From contig CAIQDI010000010.1 of the NCBI GenBank assembly GCA_903870545.1, positions 50,285-114,284 on the forward strand: a DNA stretch of 64,000 nt, read 5' to 3'. The position numbers were made by a program, and so were the translations under genes. The notes beneath the pieces are model-generated. The model saw nothing but the letters and a program-made list of their open reading frames with translations. It did not search any database and was not told where the DNA came from. Origin of the DNA: an uncultured Pseudomonadota bacterium. GTDB taxonomy: Bacteria > Pseudomonadota > Gammaproteobacteria > Methylococcales > Methylomonadaceae. Every line of letters starts with the position of its first letter. Within the stretch, counting starts at the first letter, position 1. This document shows, in pieces, positions 37,713 to 46,370 of this stretch.

Positions 37713-39026
37713 TTAAACCAACTTTCCCCACATATCGTAATCATCTGCATCTTCGATTTCGACTTGCACAAAATCACCGGCTTTCAAATGCGTCGCGCCA
37801 TCGATGAAAACTTGTCCGTCAATTTCAGGTGCATCGGCTTTGCTGCGAGCAACTGCGCCTTCTTCTACCACTTCGTCAATCAAAACGGTTTCGATTCGAC
37901 CGATTCGACGTTGCAAACGTGCCGCGCTGATTTCGGCTTGATGCGCCATAAAACGCGCCAAACGCTCTTGCTTCACTTCTTCGGGAACAGGATTTGGCAA
38001 CTCATTTGCTGTCGCGCCTTTCACAGGTGAATAGGCAAACGCGCCCACGCGGTCTAATTGCGCTTCAGTCAAAAAGTCTAACAATTCTTCAAATTCACTT
38101 TCGGTTTCACTGGGAAAACCGACAATAAACGTACTTCGCAACGTAATATCGGGACACACTTCGCGCCACGCTTTGATGCGCGTTAAATTATTTTCACTCG
38201 CGGCGGGACGTTTCATCGCCTTCAAAATGCGTGAATTTGAATGCTGAAATGGAATATCCAAATACGGCAAAATTTTACCTTCTTCCATCAACGGAATCAC
38301 ATTATCGACGTGCGGATACGGATAAACATAGTGCATTCGTACCCAAATTCCCAAATCGCCCAGCGCGTCAGCTAAATCATAAAAACGAGTTTGATACGAT
38401 TTTCCACGCCAATCGTGTGGCGCGTATTTCAAATCCAAACCATAAGCACTGGTATCTTGCGACACGACGAGTAATTCTTTCACGCCCGCTTTCGCTAACG
38501 TTTCAGCTTCACGCAAAACCTCATCAATCGGACGACTGACTAAATCACCGCGCATCGACGGAATAATGCAAAAGGTGCAACGATGATTACAGCCTTCGGA
38601 AATTTTCAAATACGCATAATGGTCGGGCGTAAGTTTGATGCCTTGTGGCGGTAACAAATCTAAAAACGGTTGATGTGGCGCGGGCAGATATTCGTGAACA
38701 GCAGCAATCACTTCATCAAAAGCGTGTGCGCCAGTGACTTTTAAAACTTGTGGATGTTTGGCGCGGATTTCTGCTTCGCGTGAACCTAAACAACCCGTGA
38801 CAATCACTTTGCCATTTTTCGCCAACGCTTCACCAATGCTGTCGAGCGATTCTTCGACTGCTGAATCGATAAAACCGCAAGTGTTCACCACGACTAAATC
38901 CGCGTTTTCGTATGTCGGTGAAATCGTATAACCTTCACGACGTAACGTGGTCAAAATACGTTCGCTGTCTACCAACGCTTTTGGACAACCTAAACTAATA
39001 AAACCAATATGCGGTGCGCTCATCAA
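37713..39026 (-). CDS. rimO: Ribosomal protein S12 methylthiotransferase RimO
   Basis: This 437-aa radical-SAM protein has the N-terminal cluster Cys residues in '[16 protein letters not shown]', '[17 protein letters not shown]' and 'VTGCLGSRE'. The radical-SAM CxxxCxxC is in '[17 protein letters not shown]', and a C-terminal TRAM domain is present. It adds a methylthio group to Asp89 of S12. The start is MMSAPH, with either Met possible. Confidence 0.97.
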   Translation of the reverse strand: MMSAPHIGFISLGCPKALVDSERILTTLRREGYTISPTYENADLVVVNTCGFIDSAVEESLDSIGEALAKNGKVIVTGCLGSREAEIRAKHPQVLKVTGAHAFDEVIAAVHEYLPAPHQPFLDLLPPQGIKLTPDHYAYLKISEGCNHRCTFCIIPSMRGDLVSRPIDEVLREAETLAKAGVKELLVVSQDTSAYGLDLKYAPHDWRGKSYQTRFYDLADALGDLGIWVRMHYVYPYPHVDNVIPLMEEGKILPYLDIPFQHSNSRILKAMKRPAASENNLTRIKAWREVCPDITLRSTFIVGFPSETESEFEELLDFLTEAQLDRVGAFAYSPVKGATANELPNPVPEEVKQERLARFMAHQAEISAARLQRRIGRIETVLIDEVVEEGAVARSKADAPEIDGQVFIDGATHLKAGDFVQVEIEDADDYDMWGKLV

Positions 39027-39151
39027 ATAAATCCGTCAAAAATAATCAAAAATAACCCAATTGCGCGGCATTATAGCACGCACAGAAAAATGATTTTTAT
39101 CGGTAGCGGTGTTAGAATTCAAGCCATTACTTCCATCTGTTGAATCCACTA

Positions 39152-39889
39152 ATGACGATTAACGCGCGGTCTAAATCCCATTCTCCTCCCGCTGTAGAAT
39201 TCAAAAGCAGCACATTTTCGGTGCCTGTTTTAAGTATCGCCAGTAATGATTTGGTGCTTATTCAGCAGTTACTGGACGAAAAAATTAAACTCGCGCCCGA
39301 ATTTTTTAAGCATTCGCCGGTCGTGGTTGATTTGAATGAAGTGAACAAAAAACAATTAGCCATTCATTTTGGTGATTTAGTTACTTGTATTCGCAAATCG
39401 AATTTGTTTGTCATCGGTGTACGCGGGGGCGATGAACAACAACATCAGGAGGCGATTGCGTTAGGAATTCCCGTTAATACGTCACCATCCAGTGATTACG
39501 GAAAAAGTTCCAAATCGATTAAAACGCCAGCCGATGATGAAGATGAGGTGGTATTGAACGATTCCAATACTGTGATAATTACCAAACCGATTCGGTCAGG
39601 ACAACGAATTTATTCGCACGGCGATTTAATTGTGTTGGCGCAAGTAGGCGCGGGAGCGGAAATTTTAGCAGAAGGAAATATCCACGTTTACGGATCGTTG
39701 CGAGGTCGGGCGTTGGCGGGTGTTCAGGGCAATACCGAAGCACGAATTTTTTGCTCGAATTTACAAGCGGAACTGATTTCAATCGCGGGAAATTATAAAA
39801 TTAGTGACGATATTCAAGGGGCAATTGCAAATACGCCGATTCAAATTTATTTACAAAAAAACACCTTAGTCATTAAACCGTTAGTTTGA
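39152..39889 (+). CDS. minC: Septum site-determining protein MinC
   Basis: This is a 245-aa protein. The ATG at 39152 (MTINARSKS) is chosen over an upstream TTG at 39140. The N-terminal FtsZ-inhibiting domain is followed by an acidic linker (DDEDEVVLND) and the C-terminal beta-helix with 'RSGQRIYSHGDLIVLAQVGA' and 'GEILAEGNIHVYG'-like text, here 'AEILAEGNIHVYGSLRGRAL'. It blocks Z-ring assembly away from mid-cell together with MinD. Confidence 0.96.
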   Translation: MTINARSKSHSPPAVEFKSSTFSVPVLSIASNDLVLIQQLLDEKIKLAPEFFKHSPVVVDLNEVNKKQLAIHFGDLVTCIRKSNLFVIGVRGGDEQQHQEAIALGIPVNTSPSSDYGKSSKSIKTPADDEDEVVLNDSNTVIITKPIRSGQRIYSHGDLIVLAQVGAGAEILAEGNIHVYGSLRGRALAGVQGNTEARIFCSNLQAELISIAGNYKISDDIQGAIANTPIQIYLQKNTLVIKPLV

Positions 39890-39922
39890 TGAACATCATA
39901 AAAATTCTTTTGGAGGGTATAA

Positions 39923-40732
39923 ATGGCACGAATTATTGTTGTAACGTCGGGTAAAGGCGGTGTGGGTAAGACCACGACTAGCGCAGCGATTTCTATGGGA
40001 TTGGCAAAAAAGGGTCACAAAACGGTGGTGATTGATTTTGACGTGGGTTTGCGTAATTTAGATTTGATTATGGGCTGCGAACGCCGCGTGGTGTACGACA
40101 TTATCAACGTCATTAACGGCGAAGCCACTTTAAATCAAGCCTTAATTAAGGACAAAAACTGTAACTTATTGTCGATTTTGCCCGCGTCACAAACGCGCAA
40201 TAAAGACGCGCTGACACAAGAAGGCGTGGGTAAAATTTTAGAAGAATTAGGAAAAGAATTTAAATATATTGTGTGCGATTCACCGGCAGGTATTGAACAA
40301 GGCGCACATCTGGCGATGTATTTTGCCGATGATGCGTTTATTGTGACGAATCCCGAAGTGTCTTCGGTGCGCGATTCCGATCGAATTCTGGGTTTACTTG
40401 CCAGCAAATCGCGTCGCGCTGAACAAAATGAAGAGCCAATTAAAGAATATCTGTTGTTATCACGTTATTCGCCCGAGCGCGTCAAGTCAGGCGAAATGCT
40501 GAGTTTGGACGATGTGCAGGAAATTTTGTCTTTGCATTTATTGGGCGTTATCCCCGAATCCAAATCCGTTTTACTGGCATCCAATTCAGGAATTCCTGTT
40601 ATTTTGGATGATAAAAGTGATGCTGGACAAGCGTACGCCGACATCGTGGCGCGTTATTTAGGTGAAAATAAGCCGCATCGATTTATTGATGATAAAACAG
40701 GGTTTTTTAGGAAGTTATTCGGGGGAAAATAA
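39923..40732 (+). CDS. minD: Septum site-determining ATPase MinD
   Basis: This 269-aa protein has a deviant Walker A 'SGKGGVGKTTTSAAISMG', 'VIDFDVGLRNLDLIMGCERR' and the C-terminal membrane-targeting amphipathic helix (GFFRKLFGGK). The start has an excellent Shine-Dalgarno, TTGGAGGGTATAA. It recruits MinC to the membrane and oscillates with MinE. Confidence 0.98.
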   Translation: MARIIVVTSGKGGVGKTTTSAAISMGLAKKGHKTVVIDFDVGLRNLDLIMGCERRVVYDIINVINGEATLNQALIKDKNCNLLSILPASQTRNKDALTQEGVGKILEELGKEFKYIVCDSPAGIEQGAHLAMYFADDAFIVTNPEVSSVRDSDRILGLLASKSRRAEQNEEPIKEYLLLSRYSPERVKSGEMLSLDDVQEILSLHLLGVIPESKSVLLASNSGIPVILDDKSDAGQAYADIVARYLGENKPHRFIDDKTGFFRKLFGGK

Positions 40733-40734
40733 TC

Positions 40735-40995
40735 ATGAGTTTACTGGATTATTTTAGATCATCTAAAACCAGTTCCGCTTCACTCGCTAAGGAACGACTA
40801 CAAATTCTGGTGGCTTACGAGCGTTCCTCCAGCAGTCAGCCGTCTTATTTGCCACAATTGCAAAAAGAATTATTGTTGGTAATCCAACGGTATGTCGATG
40901 TGAGTCAAGATGCGATGACGATTAACTTAGAGCAAAACGACAATCAAGAGACACTTGAATTAAACATTGTTCTGTCAGAACGGCGGCGTAATTAA
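40735..40995 (+). CDS. minE: Cell division topological specificity factor MinE
   Basis: This 86-aa protein begins MSLLDYFRSSKTSSASLAKE, with 'RLQILVAYERSS' (contact helix) and 'LQKELLLVIQRYVDV' as in MinE. It starts 2 bp after minD and ends 1 bp before the next ATG, so the four genes are one transcript. Confidence 0.97.
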   Translation: MSLLDYFRSSKTSSASLAKERLQILVAYERSSSSQPSYLPQLQKELLLVIQRYVDVSQDAMTINLEQNDNQETLELNIVLSERRRN

Positions 40996-40996
40996 C

Positions 40997-41581
40997 ATGA
41001 CGAAAAAAGTGAGTTACCTACTAATTTTTTGCTGCATTTTGACGATGACATTGACGACAGGTTGCAGCCCGAAAAAAAATATTCGCGCCAATCCACACAC
41101 GGTTGCTGACCGTCGCACGGCGGATATGGCTGAAATCGATAAAGACATTGCCACTGAAATCAAAGAAAATTTGCGCGACGATGAAGAAACACGGCGTTTT
41201 CATGTGAATGTGACTGTTTATAATGGCGCGGTGTTGCTAACTGGCGAGGCGATGAATGAGGCGGGAAAAAGCAAAATTGTCGAAATGGCGCGGGTGGTGA
41301 AGCACGTCAAAATGGTGCATGACAATTTAATTGTGGATTATCCCAGCGATAATTTATCGCGGTCGAATGACCATCGAATTGCACAAAGCCTCAAACAAGC
41401 CTTGACGCAAATTCATGATTTGCCGAATTTTGATCCGTCGCTGATTAAAATAGTTGTCGAACAGAGTTCGGTGTATTTAATGGGGCGCGTGCATCGTAAT
41501 GAAGGCATGGTGGTCATTAACGTGGTTCGGCTGGAACCCGATATTCGTCAAATTATCACGGTTTTTGAATACATTGATTGA
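40997..41581 (+). CDS. Dual-BON-domain lipoprotein (DolP/YraP-like)
   Basis: This 194-aa protein begins MTKKVSYLLIFCCILTMTLT, then TGCSPK with lipobox TTGC. Two BON domains follow: one around 'VNVTVYNGAVLLTGEAMNEA' and one around 'IVVEQSSVYLMGRVHRNEG'. Dual-BON lipoproteins such as DolP bind anionic lipids at the outer membrane and division site. The frame extends back into minE (40967), but the ATG at 40997, just after the minE stop, is favoured. Co-transcription with minCDE is likely. Confidence 0.87.
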   Translation: MTKKVSYLLIFCCILTMTLTTGCSPKKNIRANPHTVADRRTADMAEIDKDIATEIKENLRDDEETRRFHVNVTVYNGAVLLTGEAMNEAGKSKIVEMARVVKHVKMVHDNLIVDYPSDNLSRSNDHRIAQSLKQALTQIHDLPNFDPSLIKIVVEQSSVYLMGRVHRNEGMVVINVVRLEPDIRQIITVFEYID

Positions 41582-41585
41582 TTTT

Positions 41586-41651
41586 GTAAGGGCGGGTTCT
41601 AAACCCGCCCTCAACTACGCGAACTAGGGCGGGTTTAGAACCCGCCCCTAC
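41586..41651. repeat. Paired palindromic REP-like element, copy 2
   Basis: Units 41586-41611 and 41626-41651 match copy 1 (34587-34654) almost base for base. Only the 14-bp spacer and one base in the outer end (GTAAGG for GTAGGG) differ. It lies between the BON lipoprotein gene and the GlcD-like gene. Confidence 0.85.
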
Positions 41652-41678
41652 ATTGAAAAATTCATTGAAAAATTCATT

Positions 41679-43073
41679 ATGCAAAAAACTCTCCCCGCCG
41701 AATTTTTAAACGCTTTAAAAAACATTTTCCCCAAAAACGATATTCTCACCGAACCCGAAGAATGTTGGACTTATGGCTACGACAACAGCCGCCGTCATGC
41801 CTTGCCGCAAGTCGTGGTTTTCGCCACCACACACGAACACGTTTTGCACGTCGTACAATTGTGCAATGAATTTGACATTGCCATCACCGCGCGAGGACGT
41901 GGCACGGGAACAACGGGCGCAATCGTGCCATTACACGGCGGTTTGGTTTTGTCGTTGGAACGCATGAAACAAGTGTTGGATTTTTCGCCTGACAATCGTT
42001 ACATCAAAGTGCAAACGGGCATCACCAATCAAGAAGTGCAAGATTACGTCAAAAGCGCAGGATTTTTCTGGTCGCCCGACCCAACCAGCGCGGCATTTTG
42101 TAGCGTTGGCGGCAATTTGGCGTACAACTCCGCCGGGCCAAAAGCGGTGAAATACGGTACGCCGCGCGAAAACACACTCGGTTTGCGCGTCGTCACGGGT
42201 GCTGGACACGAAATGAAAGTCGGCGTTTACACCAGCAAAGGCGTGGTTGGTTACGATTTGACCCGCTTAATTATTGGTTCGGAAGGCACATTAGCCATTA
42301 TCACCGAAGCGACGTTGAAACTCACGCCGTTACCCGAAGCGAAAAAAACGTTGCGGGCGATTTATAAAACGGTCGGTGATGCCGCGCAAGCTGTCGCGGC
42401 TGTGATGTCGCAACCTGTCGTACCGTGTGCGTTAGAATTTATGGACGGCAACGCGATAAATATGATTCGCCATTACACCGAAACCGATTTGCCCGAAAAT
42501 GCCGGCGCAATGTTGATGATTGAAGTTGATGGACAAGCGGAAGGCTTGGATTATGCCGCCGAAAAAGTCATCAACGCCGCGACCAATGACGGGCTAATGT
42601 CGATGCGTTTGGCGAAAAATGCTGCCGAAGTAAAAGCACTTTGGGATACGCGAAAAGCGTTGTCACCTGCCCTGCGAAAAGTTGCCCCGAAAAAAATCAA
42701 TGAAGATGTGGTGGTTCCTGTAACGGAAATTCCCGCGTTAATCGCAGGTTTAGAATTGCTGTCGAAACAATACGAATTACCAATTATCAATTTTGGTCAC
42801 GCGGGAAATGGCAACATTCACGTTAATTTATTACTCGACCCCGACGACCCAATTCAAAGCAAAAAAGCCCACGCTTGTTTGGATGAAATTTTCTCGTTGG
42901 TGTTGAAATTGAATGGCACATTATCGGGCGAACACGGCGTGGGTTTGGAAAAACGCGATTTTGTAGACCGTGAATTAGACGCAAATTCGCTCAATTTAAT
43001 GCGGGCAATTAAACGCCAATTCGACCCGAAAAACTTATTAAATCCTGACAAAATGTTGCCTGTGCTTTCTTAG
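41679..43073 (+). CDS. FAD-linked oxidase, GlcD/D-lactate dehydrogenase family
   Basis: This 464-aa protein has the FAD-PCMH domain with 'ARGRGTGTTGAIVPLHGGLV' and 'IGSEGTLAIITEATLKL', and the FAD-oxidase C-terminal domain with 'INFGHAGNGNIHVNLLLDPD' and 'GTLSGEHGVGLEKRDFV'. It oxidises a 2-hydroxy acid (glycolate or D-lactate). No GlcE or GlcF partner is adjacent, so the precise substrate is open. Confidence 0.9.
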   Translation: MQKTLPAEFLNALKNIFPKNDILTEPEECWTYGYDNSRRHALPQVVVFATTHEHVLHVVQLCNEFDIAITARGRGTGTTGAIVPLHGGLVLSLERMKQVLDFSPDNRYIKVQTGITNQEVQDYVKSAGFFWSPDPTSAAFCSVGGNLAYNSAGPKAVKYGTPRENTLGLRVVTGAGHEMKVGVYTSKGVVGYDLTRLIIGSEGTLAIITEATLKLTPLPEAKKTLRAIYKTVGDAAQAVAAVMSQPVVPCALEFMDGNAINMIRHYTETDLPENAGAMLMIEVDGQAEGLDYAAEKVINAATNDGLMSMRLAKNAAEVKALWDTRKALSPALRKVAPKKINEDVVVPVTEIPALIAGLELLSKQYELPIINFGHAGNGNIHVNLLLDPDDPIQSKKAHACLDEIFSLVLKLNGTLSGEHGVGLEKRDFVDRELDANSLNLMRAIKRQFDPKNLLNPDKMLPVLS

Positions 43074-43102
43074 TCGGATTACGCTTCGCTAATCCAACCT
43101 AC
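43074..43102. repeat. Small palindromic interspersed repeat
   Basis: TCGGATTACGCTTCGCTAAT followed by CCAACCTAC folds as GGATTA(C)G/C-TAATCC with a TTCG-type loop. It directly follows the GlcD-like stop codon. The motif resembles common proteobacterial REP-like sequences and may protect the transcript 3' end. Confidence 0.55.
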
Positions 43103-43121
43103 CTTTATTACTTAAAATTTT

Positions 43122-44051
43122 ATGAACGAAACTTTAAACACGTTAACCACCCTGCGCGATTATATGCGTTGGGCTTCAAGCCGTTTTACCGCCGAAAAAT
43201 TGTCTTTCGGTCAAGGCACGACGACCGCATTGGACGAAGCGGTTGCGCTGGTTTTATATGCCGTCAATCAGCCTTATCATTTGTCCGCGAATTTTTTTGA
43301 TTGCGTGTTGACACTCGAAGAACGCCAAACGGTTTTTGATTTAATTGAACGCCGCATTAACGAGCGCATTCCGGCGGCATATTTAACCAAAGAATCCATT
43401 TTTATGAACTTGTCGTTTTATGTTGATGAGCGCGTTTTAATTCCCCGTTCGCCCGTTGCCGAATTGATTGAACAACGTTTTGATCCGTGGATTGAAGAAG
43501 AAAGCGTCGAACACATTTTAGATTTGTGTACAGGCAGCGCGTGCATTGCGATTGCGTGCGCGTATGCGTTTCCGAATGCGATGGTCGATGCGGTAGATTT
43601 GTCGCCCGAAGCCTTGGAAGTTGCTGAAATCAACATCGAAAAACATCACATACAAGAATCGGTCACGACGTATTATTCCGATTTGTTCAACAAATTGCCG
43701 CCGACGAAATACGACATCATTATCAGCAATCCGCCGTATGTGTGTTTGAACGAATGGGAAAATTTGCCGCCCGAATTCCACGCCGAACCCGATATGGCTT
43801 TCAAGGGCGGCACGTCTGGTTTGGATTTGGTGTTACGGATTTTGAGCAACGCGAAAGCCTATTTGAGCGAACACGGAATTTTGGTGGTCGAAGTCGGCAG
43901 CAGTTCGGAAACGTTGCAAAATTTATTGCCTGACGTGCCGTTTTATTGGTTGAATTTTGAACGGGGCGGCGACGGCGTGTTTTTGCTGACGGCTGACCAA
44001 GTTTCTGATTTTCACGATACATTTACCAACGCTTTGAAAAAACATCATTGA
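43122..44051 (+). CDS. prmB: 50S ribosomal protein L3 glutamine methyltransferase PrmB
   Basis: This 309-aa SAM-dependent methyltransferase has an N-terminal helical domain, 'RVLIPRSPVAELIE', the SAM-binding 'ILDLCTGSACIAIACAYAF' and the catalytic 'YDIIISNPPYV'. PrmB (RSPxxELI and NPPYV) methylates Gln150 of L3, whereas PrmC has a different N-terminal domain. Confidence 0.94.
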   Translation: MNETLNTLTTLRDYMRWASSRFTAEKLSFGQGTTTALDEAVALVLYAVNQPYHLSANFFDCVLTLEERQTVFDLIERRINERIPAAYLTKESIFMNLSFYVDERVLIPRSPVAELIEQRFDPWIEEESVEHILDLCTGSACIAIACAYAFPNAMVDAVDLSPEALEVAEINIEKHHIQESVTTYYSDLFNKLPPTKYDIIISNPPYVCLNEWENLPPEFHAEPDMAFKGGTSGLDLVLRILSNAKAYLSEHGILVVEVGSSSETLQNLLPDVPFYWLNFERGGDGVFLLTADQVSDFHDTFTNALKKHH

Positions 44052-44061
44052 GAAATATAAA

Positions 44062-44985
44062 ATGAAAATTTCGCTTAAAACACTTCTCACATTTGGACTT
44101 TTGTTTGCAATTATCAGCAACTCACAAGCCACAGAAATCACAAACACAAGCGCAACTGGAACGACGTTTAAATTTTCAGCGACGTTAGATGCACCTTTAA
44201 CGACTGGCAATAAAGTCAAAATTGACTTCGGAAAAGGTTTAAAAGCAATGACTTGTTCTACTAAAACCTGCATGTTGTCATCGAATGCTTTGCCGAGCGG
44301 TATTAGCACGGCAACTTATAAAGTCGGCATTTACGATGCTAAAAACGTTTTGCAAGGTTCAACATCTGATGGAACTTATGTAATCACTTCAAATTCTTCC
44401 GCACCAGTTTCAAATTACATAAAAATCGCTAACGATGGTTCAGAATTATCAGACAGCGCAAAACTTGGCTCAAATCCAAAAGATTGGGCTTGTACGAAAG
44501 AAAACAAAACGGGCTTGATTTGGGAAGTTAAAACCATTGACGGGGGATTGCGTGATGCAAGTAAAACATACACGAATTTTACCGCAGATTATCCAGAATG
44601 TAATTGGGCTGGATGTGCTAAAGATAATCCTGGCAAATATGGTGATACTACGAATACTAATGGTTATGTTGAAGCAGTTAATCGTCAGAAGTTATGTAGT
44701 GCAAGTAATTGGCAAATACCTACTAGAGAAGAATTGGACGGTTTAAAGTATTGCTCAGACGGTAAGTATAATGCAGATGGTAGTTGCACGAATTATAGAA
44801 CAATCAACGTACCACTAATTAACTTAATTTATTTCCCAAACACACAAAACGACACATTTTGGTCTTCTTCGCCTAATGCTAACTATAGTAGCAATGCGTG
44901 GTATTTCGACTTCGGCAACGGCTATTCGTCCAACTACGCTAAGAGCAACTTCAGTCATGTTCGCTTAGTTCGCAACTCAAAGTAA
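44062..44985 (+). CDS. Secreted DUF1566 (Lcl-like) domain protein
   Basis: This 307-aa protein has a signal peptide (MKISLKTLLTFGLLFAIISN, cleavage near SQA-TE). An unrecognised beta-rich region follows to residue about 120. The DUF1566 domain runs from 'GLIWEVKTIDGGLRDASKTY', through 'SNWQIPTREELDGLKYC', to 'TFWSSSPNANYSSNAWYFDF' and 'HVRLVRNSK'. DUF1566 domains occur in surface proteins, including collagen-binding Lcl of Legionella. It lies 10 bp after prmB, and TA array 2 starts 20 bp after its stop. Confidence 0.85.
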   Translation: MKISLKTLLTFGLLFAIISNSQATEITNTSATGTTFKFSATLDAPLTTGNKVKIDFGKGLKAMTCSTKTCMLSSNALPSGISTATYKVGIYDAKNVLQGSTSDGTYVITSNSSAPVSNYIKIANDGSELSDSAKLGSNPKDWACTKENKTGLIWEVKTIDGGLRDASKTYTNFTADYPECNWAGCAKDNPGKYGDTTNTNGYVEAVNRQKLCSASNWQIPTREELDGLKYCSDGKYNADGSCTNYRTINVPLINLIYFPNTQNDTFWSSSPNANYSSNAWYFDFGNGYSSNYAKSNFSHVRLVRNSK

Positions 44986-45005
44986 TTTCATATTTTTTGT
45001 TGATT

Positions 45006-45051
45006 GATTTAGCTTTGTGGGCGTTGGGATTTTGATTTTTTGGGAGGTTTT
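45006..45051 (+). repeat. TA-cassette leader copy A (array 2, first cassette)
   Basis: GATTTAGCTTTGTGGGCGTT, then GGGATTTTGATTTTTTGGGA and GGTTTT, ending 3 bp before the antitoxin ATG. It is nearly identical to copy C and, on the other strand, to copy D. Confidence 0.9.
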
Positions 45052-45054
45052 ATT

Positions 45055-45309
45055 ATGGCGCATTTAATTTTATCGGATATGTCGGCGAGTGTTTCGGAGT
45101 TGAAAAAGCATCCCATCCGAACCGTTGCCGCAGGTGGTGGCTTGCCTGTTGCGATTCTTAGTCGAAATGAACCCGCATTTTATTGTGTACCCGCAGCGGC
45201 TTATGAAGCGTTACTTGAAAAACTCGATGACATAGAACTCAACGCGATGGCAGACCAGCGTTTAAATGACGGTCAGACGTTCATTCGGGTTTCACTTGAT
45301 GAGTTATGA
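45055..45309 (+). CDS. Type II antitoxin, Phd/YefM-like
   Basis: This 84-aa protein reads 'MAHLILSDMSASVSELKKHP', then 'VAAGGGLPVAILSRNEPAFY' and 'CVPAAAYEALLEKLDDIE', the prevent-host-death/RelB-like pattern. An earlier in-frame ATG at 45040 would translate the leader and is not used. It overlaps the relE gene by 11 bp. Confidence 0.88.
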   Translation: MAHLILSDMSASVSELKKHPIRTVAAGGGLPVAILSRNEPAFYCVPAAAYEALLEKLDDIELNAMADQRLNDGQTFIRVSLDEL

Positions 45310-45580
45310 GTTAGATTTTCACCCAATCGCATGGAAAGAATGGCAATCTTTGGATTCGACAATTCGTGAGCAATTCAAACAAAAATTAGCGGAACGTTTG
45401 GAAAATCCACATCACGCACCGTCAAAATTATCGGGTCAAAAAGCGCGTTACAAAATCAAACTGCGAGCAATTGGCTATCGATTAGTCTATGAAGTTCGAG
45501 ATAATGAGCTGATTGTTGTGGTAGTTTCGGTTGGTAAACGTGAACGAAATATCGTTTATAAAAACGCGGCACAGCGTTAA
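45299..45580 (+). CDS. relE: RelE-family toxin
   Basis: This 93-aa protein starts MSYELDFHPIAWKEWQSLDS, with 'QFKQKLAERLENP', 'KLSGQKARYKIKLRAIGYRL' and the RelE C-terminal 'VYEVRDNELIVVVVSVGKRE'. The Lys/Arg-rich core and 'GYRLVYEV' are typical of ribosome-dependent RelE nucleases. It is the second gene of the cassette, and leader copy B starts 3 bp after its stop. Confidence 0.93.
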   Translation: MSYELDFHPIAWKEWQSLDSTIREQFKQKLAERLENPHHAPSKLSGQKARYKIKLRAIGYRLVYEVRDNELIVVVVSVGKRERNIVYKNAAQR

Positions 45581-45583
45581 TTT

Positions 45584-45630
45584 GATTTGATTTTGTGAAT
45601 GTTGGGATTTTGATTTTTTTGGGAGGTTTT
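45584..45630 (+). repeat. TA-cassette leader copy B (array 2, second cassette)
   Basis: GATTTGATTTTGTGAATGTT, then GGGATTTTGATTTTTTTGGG and AGGTTTT, running directly into the GTG start of the next toxin at 45631. Confidence 0.88.
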
Positions 45631-45900
45631 GTGTTGAGTTATGAAGTAACTTTTGCTGATACGTCATTAAAAAATTTGGCGCGTTACCCCAAAAAAGACC
45701 AGCAATTGATTGTGAAAAACATTGAGGAATTGGCACAAAATCCGAATGTAAAAAGTAACGTTAAAAAGCTGGTCGATTTTGATGTTAGCTATCGACTGAG
45801 GATTGGTAATTACAGGGTGCTATTTGAAAAAGAAGATGGTTTAAAAATTATTGATGTCATTGATGTTTTAAGGCGTGACAAAGTTTATCGGAGAAAATGA
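45631..45900 (+). CDS. RelE/ParE-superfamily toxin (toxin-first cassette)
   Basis: This 89-aa protein begins at GTG 45631 by analogy with the ATG position behind leader copy C (TTG at 45634 is the alternative). It reads LSYEVTFADTSLKNLARYPK, then 'VKKLVDFDVSYRLRIGNYRV' and 'LFEKEDGLKIIDVIDVLRRD', with the terminal 'KVYRRK', as in RelE toxins with a Tyr/Arg active site. Unlike the first cassette, the toxin precedes the antitoxin. Confidence 0.9.
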   Translation: MLSYEVTFADTSLKNLARYPKKDQQLIVKNIEELAQNPNVKSNVKKLVDFDVSYRLRIGNYRVLFEKEDGLKIIDVIDVLRRDKVYRRK

Positions 45901-46115
45901 AAATGTTTGAAACAGCTCAAATTATTCAAGAACATGGGCAAGCAAAATTTGCGGTGATTGAATTTGCAGAATATCAGCAAGTAAAAGAGTTATTGTCGGA
46001 TACTGAAAAATTAGAAGATTACCTTGATTATTTGCATATTCAAAAAGTAAAACGCCAAGATTTTTCCAAACCAATACAAACTCTGTCGCAGGTAAAATTA
46101 GCGTTAGGTGTTTAG
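45897..46115 (+). CDS. Antitoxin partner of the second RelE-type toxin
   Basis: This 72-aa protein starts with an ATGA overlap with the toxin gene. It reads MKMFETAQIIQEHGQAKFAV and 'IEFAEYQQVKELLSDTEKLE', a Phd-like N-terminal half. Its last codon and stop (GTT TAG) lie inside leader copy C, so the following leader supplies the terminator codon. Confidence 0.85.
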   Translation: MKMFETAQIIQEHGQAKFAVIEFAEYQQVKELLSDTEKLEDYLDYLHIQKVKRQDFSKPIQTLSQVKLALGV

Positions 46116-46154
46116 CTTTGTGGGTGTTGGGATTTTGATTTTTTGGGAGGTTTT
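46109..46154 (+). repeat. TA-cassette leader copy C (array 2, third cassette)
   Basis: GTGTTTAGCTTTGTGGGTGT, then TGGGATTTTGATTTTTTGGG and AGGTTTT, ending at the mazE ATG (46155). Its first bases encode the end of the preceding antitoxin. Confidence 0.9.
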
Positions 46155-46370
46155 ATGTTGAATACAAATTTTGCGATACGAATGCAAAAACATCGTGTTG
46201 CATTACAAGAAAAAGGATTGCGCTCAGTTCGTATTTTGTTAATCGACAAACGCCGTGCGGGTTTCGCTGAAGAATGTCGTCGCCAATCGTTGCTTTTAAA
46301 AAATGATGTTCATGAAAAAGAAACAACCGAATGGCTTGAAAGTGTGGCAGATTGCGATGGTTGGCAATGA
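46155..46370 (+). CDS. mazE: MazE-family antitoxin (DUF3018 type)
   Basis: This 71-aa protein reads 'MLNTNFAIRMQKHRVALQEK', 'GLRSVRILLIDKRRAGFAEE' and 'CRRQSLLLKNDVHEKE', ending 'SVADCDGWQ'. This is the DUF3018 MazE pattern of 'KHR..L...GLR', 'RR.GFAEECRRQS' and a terminal 'DGW'. Its TGA overlaps the ATG of a mazF remnant, so the antitoxin is now without its toxin. Confidence 0.88.
   Translation: MLNTNFAIRMQKHRVALQEKGLRSVRILLIDKRRAGFAEECRRQSLLLKNDVHEKETTEWLESVADCDGWQ

Noticed and set aside
36021..46154. TA leaders as integron attC sites
   Set aside because: The leader has no inverted-repeat architecture, its GTTGGGA does not consistently match the GTTRRRY core, it precedes rather than follows the genes, and no integrase is present.
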